DNA from: SZAS-103 sp038216155 | GTDB lineage: Bacteria > Pseudomonadota > Gammaproteobacteria > Xanthomonadales > Xanthomonadaceae | Assembly: GCA_038216155.1 (NCBI GenBank) | Contig: JBBQQH010000045.1 | Coordinates: 1-23,516 of the forward strand | DNA: 23,516 bases | Direction of reading: 5' to 3' | Shown here: positions 1 to 7,320 of the stretch, in pieces | Layout: each line of letters begins with the position of its first letter | Position numbering within the stretch: the first letter of the stretch is position 1 | Position numbers and translations under genes: made by a program | Notes under the pieces: generated by a model | The model's input: the letters and a program-made list of their open reading frames with translations, nothing else | Database searches by the model: none | What the model was told of the DNA's origin: nothing

Positions 1-197
1 CATCATACGAGCGCCTAGCATTTCATTCATGTTGACGATTTTTAGCCGCGCGCACTTCGAAACTCGCGATCCGGGATGGAGTGCGCGCTCTGCTGTCGCG
101 TTGTCCTGATGACTCATCACGAACCGTCGAGACTGACGCGATTCAACCGCCTGCGTCCAAGTGTTGATGGGCTCCGCCCGAACCGTTGCGACGTTGT
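1..197. other. Unassigned left-edge region with a 9-bp inverted repeat
   Basis: I cannot assign a gene here. On the minus strand an ATG at 28-30 opens a frame that leaves the window after ten codons (MNEMLGARMM), so a minus-strand gene may begin here, but no ribosome-binding site precedes it. A perfect inverted repeat has arms GCGCGCACT at 48-56 and AGTGCGCGC at 80-88, separated by 23 nt. It lies downstream of the GGDEF-EAL gene and upstream of the possible new start, so it could be an operator or a weak transcript-end hairpin. There is no T-run on either side to call it a terminator. Confidence 0.3.
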
Positions 198-2318
198 TTA
201 CCCCTGAAACCGCCGCAGTATCTCCTCACTCGTCAGCGCGGACGAGTACACGAAACCCTGCACGAAGTCGCAGCCATGCGTGCGCAGTAAGTCGAGTTGT
301 TCGCGGGTTTCGACGCCTTCAGCGATCACCAGTATGCCGAGCGAATGGGCGAGGGAGATGATGGAGCTGGTCAGGGCAAGGTCGTCGGGGTCGACGGTGA
401 TATCACTGATGAAGCTGCGATCGATCTTTACTCCGTCCACCGGGATCTGGCGCAAGTGGTTGAGGCCGGAAAATCCAGTGCCGAAATCATCCAGCCAGAT
501 GCGTACGCCCAGCGCGCGCAATTCGTGCAGGATCAACCGGATCGACGGTTCGTCCAGCATCACCGTGGTTTCGGTGATCTCCAGATGCAGTTGCCACGGC
601 TCCAGTCCGGTGGTGTCGAGCGCTTGGCGCACCGCCTCGACCAGTTCGGGCGAGCGCAACTGGCGTGCCGACAGATTGACTGCGACATAGGGTCGGTTGG
701 CCTCGCTATCGGCTGCGGCGTCGCGTCGCTTCCAGCCGCTGGCATCGGCGCATGCGCTGGCCAGCACTTGCCGGCCGAGCACGTCAATCAACCCGGTTTT
801 TTCCGCGATCGGAATGAACACATCCGGATCGACCTGGCCTTCGGTCGGATGCGCCCAGCGCAGCAGCGCCTCGACACCATGCATGCGGCCGTCGCTAAGC
901 GCATGGATCGGCTGGTACAGCAGCTGCAGCTCGCCGCGCGACCACGCTTCGCGCAATTCGTTTTCAAGCCGCAACAATCGATCTGCGTCCTGATCCATGC
1001 TGGGATGGAACACGCACCAGCGACCCTTGCCCGCCAGCTTGGCGCGGTACATCGCGATATCGCCGTTCTTGAGCAGGCGCATCGCATCATCGGCGTGGGT
1101 CGGCGCAACCGCGATGCCGATCGAGACTGCAAGGTGCACGGTGCGCGTGGCTGCCGACATCGGCCGTTGCAGGCTTTCGATGATCGCCTGCGCCAGCCGC
1201 TCGGCCTGCGGTCGCAATTCGCGCCCATGCAGCAACACCACAAACTCATCGCCACCAAACCGCGCTACTTCGCCGGTGCTGGCCTCATCGCGCAGGGCCG
1301 CGCGCAGGCGTTCGGCGAAGCGGATCAACACTTCGTCGCCGGCGTCGTGACCGAGAAAATCATTGACGCGCTTGAACTCATCCAGGTCAATAAACAGCAG
1401 CGCGAGCTCATCGCCTTCGGTGGCGATCGGCAGCGCGCGATCAACCATCTCGCGGAAGGCCAGGCGATTGGGCAAGCCGGTCAGACTGTCGGTATAGGCC
1501 GCCTGGCGGATCTGCCGATCCTGACGGTCGACGCCCTCGCGCATCTTGTCGAACGCGCGAAACAGATCGCCCATCTCGTCGTGGCGAGCAGTGTCGAGCG
1601 GGCTAGTGCTGTAATCGCCCGCCGCCATGCGTTGCGCAGCGGCGGCCAGCAGGCGGATGGGGTGCACCAGTCCACGTCCGACCAGCCAAGCGATCGCAAT
1701 CAGGATCAGCCCGATCAGCGAAACCATCAGTCCGGCAGTGGTGAGGTAGCGATCCGATGCGGTCTGCAACATCGCGTGCATTCCGCGTTGCGCGTCGGCT
1801 TCGCGCGACTGCAAGGTCTTCAGGGAAAATCCGAGGCGTACGCCGCCGATGCGTTCGGCGCCAATCTTAATAGGCGCGGCAATGTCCATCCCTTGCGCCG
1901 ACCATTGCACATGCGGCGACTTGGCGTCGCGTGCACCCACGGCGAACGCGTCCTCCATCGGCACGCCAAAGCGATCAACCTCGAACGAGCCATCCTGCAG
2001 GATGCGACCCTTGGCATCGAATACGATCGCGTACTCGACGTCGGGTTCCTTCAGTAGAGTGCGCAGTTTTTCGCCGATCTGATTGAGATCGAAGTAGTAC
2101 AACGGATTGGCCAGCGAATCGGCGGACGCGCCGATAATCGCTGCGCCGCGACGCTGCAGCGCCTGGGTCAACTGGGCATGGATGCTGGCATGCGCATAGG
2201 CGCTGATCGCGGCATCGTGGGCCAATTGCTGCTTGCGCAACACGACCACGCTGGCCACTGCGATCACCGCCACCACTGCGAGCACGCCGAGAAACCGCGC
2301 CTGCAGGCCAAAGCGCAT
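198..2318 (-). CDS. Membrane-bound GGDEF-EAL c-di-GMP protein with periplasmic sensor and HAMP
   Basis: A 706-residue bifunctional c-di-GMP turnover protein. A first membrane helix at about 9-27 and a second at about 196-213 bracket a periplasmic domain of about 165 residues. HAMP (about 214-267), GGDEF (about 275-435) and EAL (about 450-700) follow. The GGDEF motif is intact at 355-359, but the usual RxxD inhibitory site just upstream is absent. The EAL domain keeps EALLRW at 483, DDFGTG at 610 and EGVE at 667, so phosphodiesterase activity is expected; cyclase activity is possible. Its ATG overlaps the TAA of the upstream PhnD-like gene by one base (TAATG), which implies translational coupling. 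The periplasmic domain is the obvious docking site for that binding protein. Which activity dominates cannot be told from sequence. Confidence 0.93.
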   Translation of the reverse strand: MRFGLQARFLGVLAVVAVIAVASVVVLRKQQLAHDAAISAYAHASIHAQLTQALQRRGAAIIGASADSLANPLYYFDLNQIGEKLRTLLKEPDVEYAIVFDAKGRILQDGSFEVDRFGVPMEDAFAVGARDAKSPHVQWSAQGMDIAAPIKIGAERIGGVRLGFSLKTLQSREADAQRGMHAMLQTASDRYLTTAGLMVSLIGLILIAIAWLVGRGLVHPIRLLAAAAQRMAAGDYSTSPLDTARHDEMGDLFRAFDKMREGVDRQDRQIRQAAYTDSLTGLPNRLAFREMVDRALPIATEGDELALLFIDLDEFKRVNDFLGHDAGDEVLIRFAERLRAALRDEASTGEVARFGGDEFVVLLHGRELRPQAERLAQAIIESLQRPMSAATRTVHLAVSIGIAVAPTHADDAMRLLKNGDIAMYRAKLAGKGRWCVFHPSMDQDADRLLRLENELREAWSRGELQLLYQPIHALSDGRMHGVEALLRWAHPTEGQVDPDVFIPIAEKTGLIDVLGRQVLASACADASGWKRRDAAADSEANRPYVAVNLSARQLRSPELVEAVRQALDTTGLEPWQLHLEITETTVMLDEPSIRLILHELRALGVRIWLDDFGTGFSGLNHLRQIPVDGVKIDRSFISDITVDPDDLALTSSIISLAHSLGILVIAEGVETREQLDLLRTHGCDFVQGFVYSSALTSEEILRRFQG

Positions 2319-3292
2319 TATTCGATCTCGTGCCGAATGCGTTGCACGCCATCGGCCATGTGCTGCAGTGCGGTCTGCGCCGATGGCGTCAATTCGCTGA
2401 AGCCGGTGGTGCCGAAGAAGTTCGCAAGCGCGTTGGCTGCGGCGGGATCCTGCGCGGCACCGAGCAGGACATCGCGCAGGCGCGCGCTGACGGTGGCGGC
2501 TAGATCGCCTCGCACCACTTCCATCGCCCGCGGATACGATTCGGTCTGCGCGAAGATCACCAGATCGTCGGCAAACCCGGGCGCCCGCTGCAGCACACGC
2601 GGCCAGTCCAGATTGCTGAAGGCGCCCGCATCGACCAGTCGCTTGTCGACCCAGGTCGCCATGTTGAATTCGGACTGCGCGAAGACGTAACCAACCGCGT
2701 TGGCGTCGGGCTTCTCGTTGGGGGAGACCATGATCTCCAGCGACAACCCGGCGTTGAGCATCTCGATCACCGGCGCCACGTACGCGCTGGTCGATGACAC
2801 CTGTTGCAGCGCGACGGTGCGACCGCGCAGATCGGCAAGCGAATGGATGCCGCTGTCGCGCCGGGTGAAAAACACCGTGCGATATTCATCGACACCGCTG
2901 CGCTCGGTTTCCAGCAAAGGTTTGGCCCCGGCGCGGTCGCGCAATTGCACGGCCATGGATGCAGTTTCGCTGACCCAATCCACCCGCCCGCGACGCATGT
3001 AGCTGACCATCTGTTGCGGATCGCGTGCCATCAGAATGCGACCGCTGGTGATGCCGACCGAGCGCATCCGCGGCACCACGTAATCGAGCAATGGCTTGAG
3101 CTGGTCGTAATGCAGTTTCGGATCATCGCTGATGCGACCGAGCACCAGCACATGCGGATCGGCTGTAGCGCGCGCGGATGGCACGCACACGGGCAACAGC
3201 AGCCATGCGCAACACAGCGCGGCCAGAAGTCGGCGACCGCGCACTTGGATGTGGTTTTGGGCTGCTTGAAGTTGGTTTGCCGCAGACGTCAC
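2318..3292 (-). CDS. PhnD-like periplasmic substrate-binding protein
   Basis: A 324-residue exported protein of the phosphate/phosphite/phosphonate binding (PhnD-like) family. The basic n-region (RGRR) at 18-21 and a hydrophobic stretch to about 38 form a signal peptide, with likely cleavage after ARA near residue 42. The mature part shows typical two-lobe text: VLGRISDDPKLHYDQLKPLL, GRVDWVSETASM, and GIHSLADLRGRTVALQQVSS. The start is GTG, overlapping the trmJ stop as GTGA; a second in-frame GTG at about codon 18 would give a shorter, more typical signal peptide. No ABC permease or ATPase gene is adjacent. The next gene is instead a GGDEF-EAL protein with a periplasmic domain, so a sensory role is more likely than transport. 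The ligand is unknown. Confidence 0.88.
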   Translation of the reverse strand: MTSAANQLQAAQNHIQVRGRRLLAALCCAWLLLPVCVPSARATADPHVLVLGRISDDPKLHYDQLKPLLDYVVPRMRSVGITSGRILMARDPQQMVSYMRRGRVDWVSETASMAVQLRDRAGAKPLLETERSGVDEYRTVFFTRRDSGIHSLADLRGRTVALQQVSSTSAYVAPVIEMLNAGLSLEIMVSPNEKPDANAVGYVFAQSEFNMATWVDKRLVDAGAFSNLDWPRVLQRAPGFADDLVIFAQTESYPRAMEVVRGDLAATVSARLRDVLLGAAQDPAAANALANFFGTTGFSELTPSAQTALQHMADGVQRIRHEIE

Positions 3293-4071
3293 GCCTTGGG
3301 CTCCGTTGCCTCGCCGGCCAAGCGCGCCATGCGCTGCGCATCGGTCAGGATTCCGCGCAGGATACGCAATTCACGGTCGTCGGGTTGCGCGCGCTGGAAC
3401 AGGCGCCAAAGCCGCCGCAGCACCATCTCGGGCGAGCGGCCCTTGTGGAAATCAATCGCGTGCAAGGTCTGGTCAAGATGGCCGAAGAAGCTTTCCATTG
3501 CGGCCTGATTGGCCGGCATGTGCGCGAGCGCGGAAATCTGAGCGGAATCCGTCGCCGCGCCGTGCGCGTCTTCGGCAACGCTCCGCGCCAATGATTCCAG
3601 CCGAAGCTCGTACGCCACTACCTGCACTGCTGCCGCCAGGTTGAGCGAGCTAAAGTCGGGGTCGGACGGAATGTGGACGGAAAAATGGCAGCGTTGCAGG
3701 TCCTCGTTGGTCAGGCCGCTGCGTTCCGGGCCAAACAATAGAGCCACCGGCGAATGCGCGGCCACTTGCAGCAGGCGCGGCGCCGCTTCGCGCGGTTCAA
3801 ACTCCGGCAGCTGCACCTGGCGCTGGCGTGCGGTGCAACCGGCAACCAGCACGCAATCGGCCAGCGCCTCATCGAGCGTCTCACAGATGCGCGCATTCGC
3901 CAGTACGTCGTCGGCGCCGACCGCCATCACCCTGCTGTCGTCGTCGGGACGTTTTTCCGGCGCGACCAGCACCAGCTCGCGCAGGCCCATCGTCTTGATC
4001 GCACGCGCCGCCGAGCCGATGTTGCCCGGATGCTGGGTGCCAACCAAAACAATGCGAAGGCCGCAGCTCAT
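3289..4071 (-). CDS. trmJ: tRNA (cytidine/uridine-2'-O-)-methyltransferase TrmJ
   Basis: A SpoU/TrmH-fold (SPOUT) methyltransferase, expected to 2'-O-methylate position 32 of tRNA using S-adenosylmethionine. Visible family motifs are LVGTQHPGNIGSAARA near the N-terminus, LLFGPERSGLTNEDL in the middle, and SLNLAAAVQVVAYEL, which helps form the trefoil-knot cofactor site. From the ATG at 4071 it is 260 residues, slightly longer than the E. coli enzyme of about 246. The frame also extends to a GTG at 4080, but the ATG fits homologues better and creates an ATGA overlap with a possible small upstream ORF. It is the first secure gene of the operon leading to the PhnD-like and GGDEF-EAL genes. The link between tRNA methylation and c-di-GMP sensing may be mere co-transcription. 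Confidence 0.93.
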   Translation of the reverse strand: MSCGLRIVLVGTQHPGNIGSAARAIKTMGLRELVLVAPEKRPDDDSRVMAVGADDVLANARICETLDEALADCVLVAGCTARQRQVQLPEFEPREAAPRLLQVAAHSPVALLFGPERSGLTNEDLQRCHFSVHIPSDPDFSSLNLAAAVQVVAYELRLESLARSVAEDAHGAATDSAQISALAHMPANQAAMESFFGHLDQTLHAIDFHKGRSPEMVLRRLWRLFQRAQPDDRELRILRGILTDAQRMARLAGEATEPKA

Positions 4072-4316
4072 GCGACGCACACTGGATTGAATTGGCTCAG
4101 GTTCAGAAGGTTCGAGTTGAGTTGGATCAGGTCCCGCAGGTTCGGGTTGAATCGGTTCGAGTTGAATCGAATCGATTCGAATCGAATCGGAGTAATTCGG
4201 ATCGGATTCGCTTGGATCGGGTTCAATCGCACCAGATACGATCCAATCCAGATTGATCGATTTGGATTGGATCGCGTCGTATTGGATTGCATCGGGTTGG
4301 ATCGGATCGAGGCCAA
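4068..4316 (-). CDS. Speculative 82-residue Asn-rich period-5 ORF coupled to trmJ
   Basis: A minus-strand frame covers almost the whole 15-bp repeat array and reads as pentads such as SNPNR, LNPIQ, ANPIR, ITPIR and FNSNR. It starts at TTG with an AAGGG eight bases upstream (plus-strand 4326-4330); an internal ATG at 4292 would give 74 residues. Its TGA overlaps the trmJ ATG as ATGA, the same kind of junction used by other gene pairs in this window. Against it: the array is open in other frames on both strands because its words contain few stop codons, the start is non-ATG, and no protein family is recognised. It may be a translated leader of trmJ or simply an open stretch of a noncoding repeat. 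Confidence 0.22.
   Translation of the reverse strand: MASIRSNPMQSNTTRSNPNRSIWIGSYLVRLNPIQANPIRITPIRFESIRFNSNRFNPNLRDLIQLNSNLLNLSQFNPVCVA
4087..4311 (+). repeat. Degenerate tandem array, fifteen 15-bp units
   Basis: Split from 4087 in steps of 15, the sequence gives fifteen units close to TTGAATCGGATCGGG. Examples are the units beginning at 4147, 4162, 4177, 4282 and 4297. Read as plus-strand codons, the units give pentads such as LNRFE, LNRID, SNRIG, IDRFG, LDRVV, LDCIG and LDRIE. In 4141-4200 I count 18 G and 9 C, and every C lies in a TCG triplet, so base use differs sharply from the flanking genes. Units are diverged, and no two neighbours are identical. The array sits between the divergent trmJ and suhB genes. 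It resembles an eroded minisatellite; a role in regulation or coding is unproven. Confidence 0.8.
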
Positions 4317-4332
4317 ACTGATACCCTTGTTG

Positions 4333-4355
4333 GCCGGTTTCGCACCGGCATGTTC
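4333..4355 (+). terminator. Hairpin with T-rich tail between repeat array and suhB
   Basis: GCCGGT at 4333-4338 and ACCGGC at 4344-4349 form a 6-bp stem with loop TTCGC, followed by ATGTTCTTTCT. In the plus direction this looks like a short intrinsic terminator that would isolate the repeat array from suhB. In the minus direction it would lie in the leader of trmJ. The T-tract is interrupted, so the call is weak. Confidence 0.3.
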
Positions 4356-4367
4356 TTTCTACCGCAA

Positions 4368-4373
4368 ATTATC
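4368..4373 (-). promoter_or_regulatory. Candidate -10 element for the trmJ operon
   Basis: Read on the minus strand, this is GATAAT, five of six matches to the sigma70 -10 consensus. It lies about 50 bases upstream of the TTG of the speculative ORF and about 300 bases upstream of trmJ. No convincing -35 hexamer is present at 16-18 bp spacing, so this is only a hint of where the operon promoter may be. Confidence 0.2.
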
Positions 4374-4394
4374 AGCCATCCGGATGCCACGCGC

Positions 4395-5228
4395 ATGCAA
4401 AAACCCGCCGTCAACGTGATGGTGAAGGCTGCCCGTCAGGCGGGCAGCTTGATCCTTCGCCATATTCATCGCCTCGACGGGCTCAAGATCGTCGAAAAGC
4501 AGCGCCAGGATTTCGCCAGCGAAGTCGACGAGGCAGCCGAAGCCGAGATCGTGCGCGAACTGCGGCGTGCGCATCCTGAGTACGCTGTGTTGGCGGAGGA
4601 AGGCGGAGCCACGCCAGGCCGCGGCGGTGGCAAGTCGAAGTTCACCTGGGTGATCGATCCGATCGATGGCACCAGCAATTACTTGCGCGGCTTTCCGCAT
4701 TACTGCATCTCGATCGCGCTGGTGGAAGGCGATGCGGTGCAGCACGGGGTGATTTTCGATCCGCTGCGCAATGAATTGTTTACCGCAAGCAAAGGCTCGG
4801 GCGCGATGCTCAACGATCGGCGTCTGCGCGTGACAATGCGCGACACCCTGGAGGGCGCCGTGCTGGCAACCGGATTTCCGCCGCGCGAACGCAAGCGGTT
4901 ACCTGCCCAGCTCGATTGCATCCGCGAATTGATGCAGCAGGCCGAGGACATCCGCCGCACCGGATCGGCCGCGCTGGATCTGGCCTACGTGGCAGCCGGT
5001 CGCGTGGATGGCTATTTCGAATCCGGAGTGAAGCCGTGGGACATCGCCGCTGGCCTGCTGCTGGTGCGCGAGGCCGGTGGCACCGTCACCGACTACCACG
5101 GTCGCAGCGACGGCCTGCTGGAAATGACTGGCGCAGGTACGCGGCAGATCCTCGCCGGCAACATCAAGTTGGCCGACGTATTGCAAAAAAGCATTGTTAG
5201 TTCGGGCTATGCGGCCGCGTTCGATTGA
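4395..5228 (+). CDS. suhB: Inositol-1-monophosphatase family protein SuhB
   Basis: A 277-residue member of the Mg-dependent inositol monophosphatase family (E. coli SuhB is 267). It shows the metal-binding motif WVIDPIDGTSNYLRGFP, the upstream EVDEAAEAEIVREL and LAEEGG segment with its metal-ligand Glu, and the C-terminal GVKPWDIAAGLLLVREAGG. These match the catalytic D-P-x-D-G-T and WDxAAG signatures. In E. coli SuhB is also known to take part in ribosomal RNA transcription antitermination; whether that holds here is inference. The ATG at 4395 (MQKPAVNVMVKAARQAG) was chosen because it aligns with family N-termini. An in-frame ATG at 4350 would add 15 residues. No clear ribosome-binding site precedes it. 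It is transcribed away from trmJ. Confidence 0.93.
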   Translation: MQKPAVNVMVKAARQAGSLILRHIHRLDGLKIVEKQRQDFASEVDEAAEAEIVRELRRAHPEYAVLAEEGGATPGRGGGKSKFTWVIDPIDGTSNYLRGFPHYCISIALVEGDAVQHGVIFDPLRNELFTASKGSGAMLNDRRLRVTMRDTLEGAVLATGFPPRERKRLPAQLDCIRELMQQAEDIRRTGSAALDLAYVAAGRVDGYFESGVKPWDIAAGLLLVREAGGTVTDYHGRSDGLLEMTGAGTRQILAGNIKLADVLQKSIVSSGYAAAFD

Positions 5229-5430
5229 CTGCATGCCGATCGTCCCGACTCCGGACTGTGTTCGCAATGACGGTCGCCAGCCTTCGACCATTGTTGATAC
5301 GACTGCATCAAGGCGCCGCGATGTCGGCGCTTGACCACGGCGACGGCGGGGTGCCACCTAGCCGGCCTGCGGTATACATTGTCGTGCAAGGCGATACCGC
5401 ATCCGTGATTCTCGATCAGGACGATCCGCT
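5229..5430. other. suhB to cyclase spacer with a 7-bp inverted repeat
   Basis: A 202-bp spacer with no gene that I can support. It holds a perfect inverted repeat GCGGTAT (5369-5375) and ATACCGC (5394-5400) with an 18-nt loop, about 30 bases before the cyclase start. AGGA at 5418-5421 is nine bases before the GTG start and is the likely ribosome-binding site. I see no convincing sigma70 promoter, so the cyclase may be co-transcribed with suhB or use an unrecognised promoter. Confidence 0.4.
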
Positions 5431-7260
5431 GTGACCTCCGTTCCAGCCGTCAACCAGAACCCGCTTGTTCCGGTGGCGAAAATGCTCGCTATGAGCACGC
5501 TCGTCGCGTTGTCCTGCTGGATATCGTTGACCTTTACCCGCGGACCGAGTGGCTTTCCCGCATTGTGGATCGCCAGTGGGCTGCTGATCGGAATCCTGCT
5601 GACCTCCGAACGCGCGCTGTGGCTCGGATATGTGTTTGCCGCATTGCTTGGAAACATGGCGGTGCGATTCGCAGTTGGCGACTCGCTGTACTTGGCCTTG
5701 GGTCTGGGCATTGCCGGTACGCTGGAAGCGGTCGTGGTTGCGATCGCAGTCTCGCACTACGTCGGCGATGCAACCAATCCGGCCAAGCTGGGTTACGCCG
5801 GGCGCATTGCTACTGGCAGCACACTGCTCGCGTGCGCCGCTTCGGCAGTCATCGCAGCCTTCGTCGCATCGGAGTCGCGCGGGATTTCATTCGAAATCGC
5901 CTGGGCGATGTGGTTCGCGTCGCACACCCTGGGCATCGTGATCTTCGCCACGCTCACGGTGGTGGTGCGCGCACTGGGCTGGCGACTGTTCGGACGCGTC
6001 GGACACCGGGCCGAGCTTGTCGTCACGACCCTCCTGACTGCGCTTGTCACCTTCGCGGTGTTTGCGCAATCGCGCTATCCACTCTTGTATCTCATCTACC
6101 CGCCGCTACTGCTGATTGCGTTCCGGCAACAGCTGGTCGGAGTGGTTGCTGGTTCCGCCGTGGTTGCAACCATCGCCATCGGCGAAACGCTGGCCGGGCA
6201 TGGACCGTTCTACCTGATCCCGGGCGCCAGCGACATGGAGCGGATCTGGCTGTTGCAGATTTTCATTGCGGTTACTTGCCTGTTGACACTTCCGGTCGCC
6301 ACCGCACTGACCGAACGCAGGGTGCTGGCGCGGAACCTGCGCGAAAACCAGCGCCAGCTGCTGGCAATCACCGATAACTTGCCTGCATTCGTCACCCATG
6401 TGGATGCGAATCAGCGCTACACCTTCGTCAATGCCTACATGGGCAAGGTCATGGGCGTCGATCCGGCGGCATTGATCGGTCGCTCGATGCGCGATGTGCT
6501 CGGCACGGAAATTTACGACGGAATCCGCACTCATGTCGAAACGGCCCTAAGCGGGCAAACCGTGATCTTCCAGATGGAACGCGAATTTCAGAATCTGCAC
6601 TATCACTTCCAGGCGACCTACGTCCCCGACATCAACCCCGATGGCGGCGGCGTGGATGGGTTCAACATCCTGCTGTTCGATATTTCGCAGCTCAAGCGCG
6701 CCGAGCACGAACTGGCGCTGCTCGCGCGAAGCGACAGCCTCACCGATCTGGCAAATCGTCGCCATTTCGATGAGCGTCTCGATCAGGCGTTGGCGCGGCA
6801 ACGGCGCAGCTCATCGCCACTCGCCCTGCTGTATCTGGACATCGATCATTTCAAGAACATCAACGATCGCCTTGGTCATCTGGTTGGCGACGAGGTGCTG
6901 ACCGAATTCGCACGCCGGCTGAAAAGCAGCTTGCGCGAAACGGATTTCATCGCGCGTCTGGGCGGCGATGAATTCGTCGTCCTGCTCGAACACGTCGAGA
7001 CCTCAGAGGTAGCCGAATTGGTTGCGCGCAAGATAATGGCGGCGATGCAACGCGAGTTTACGGTCGACGGCGCCACGCTCACTGTTTCAATCAGCATCGG
7101 CATCGCATTTTGCGGGCATCACTGCCTCGCCCTCGACGAACTGATCCAGATTGCCGACGGTGCGCTGTACCAAGCCAAGGAGGCCGGCCGCAACACCTAT
7201 CGCCTGGCATCGGCGGAGGCCGCGGCACGGCCCATGGAACAGTCGGGCACACCGACCTGA
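5431..7260 (+). CDS. MASE1-PAS-GGDEF diguanylate cyclase
   Basis: A 609-residue membrane diguanylate cyclase. About eight hydrophobic helices between residues 15 and 295 have the layout of a MASE1 sensor, including FPALWIASGLLIGILL near residue 42. A PAS domain follows at about 303-425 (ITDNLPAFVTHVDANQRYTF), then GGDEF at about 430-595. The active-site GGDEF is intact at 511-515. An RxxD product-inhibition site is present five residues upstream (R502-D505), so an active and feedback-inhibited cyclase is expected. No EAL domain is present. It starts at GTG with AGGA nine bases upstream. It follows suhB on the same strand and ends at a bidirectional terminator. Unlike the GGDEF-EAL protein at 198-2318, its input appears to be within the membrane plus a PAS ligand. 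Confidence 0.92.
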   Translation: MTSVPAVNQNPLVPVAKMLAMSTLVALSCWISLTFTRGPSGFPALWIASGLLIGILLTSERALWLGYVFAALLGNMAVRFAVGDSLYLALGLGIAGTLEAVVVAIAVSHYVGDATNPAKLGYAGRIATGSTLLACAASAVIAAFVASESRGISFEIAWAMWFASHTLGIVIFATLTVVVRALGWRLFGRVGHRAELVVTTLLTALVTFAVFAQSRYPLLYLIYPPLLLIAFRQQLVGVVAGSAVVATIAIGETLAGHGPFYLIPGASDMERIWLLQIFIAVTCLLTLPVATALTERRVLARNLRENQRQLLAITDNLPAFVTHVDANQRYTFVNAYMGKVMGVDPAALIGRSMRDVLGTEIYDGIRTHVETALSGQTVIFQMEREFQNLHYHFQATYVPDINPDGGGVDGFNILLFDISQLKRAEHELALLARSDSLTDLANRRHFDERLDQALARQRRSSSPLALLYLDIDHFKNINDRLGHLVGDEVLTEFARRLKSSLRETDFIARLGGDEFVVLLEHVETSEVAELVARKIMAAMQREFTVDGATLTVSISIGIAFCGHHCLALDELIQIADGALYQAKEAGRNTYRLASAEAAARPMEQSGTPT

Positions 7261-7265
7261 TGACC

Positions 7266-7303
7266 AAAAAAAGGCCGCGACATACGCGGCCTCTTTCGTT
7301 TGT
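7266..7303. terminator. Bidirectional intrinsic terminator between cyclase and secF
   Basis: AGGCCGCG at 7272-7279 and CGCGGCCT at 7285-7292 form a perfect 8-bp stem with loop ACATA. It is flanked by seven A on the left and CTTTCGTTTG on the right, so it can end transcripts arriving from either side. The converging genes end at 7260 and 7321, which is where such an element is expected. Confidence 0.88.
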
Positions 7304-7320
7304 GATCTCCGCAACTGCTG

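Noticed and set aside
297..2057. A 586-codon open frame on the plus strand
   Set aside because: It lies wholly antisense to the well-supported GGDEF-EAL gene and shows no recognisable domain. Long antisense frames are expected in GC-rich genes with strong third-position bias.
4081..4140. Resemblance of GTTGGATCAGG to the 3' end of 16S rRNA
   Set aside because: The match is short and produced by the repeated GGATC words of the array. No rRNA sequence lies on either side.
3754..4419. A 221-codon plus-strand frame running from inside trmJ through the repeat array
   Set aside because: Its first half is antisense to trmJ, and the rest is the 15-bp array, which is open in several frames. It has no plausible start signal. 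The pentads have Arg rather than the hydrophobic residue expected after Asp/Asn in true pentapeptide-repeat proteins.
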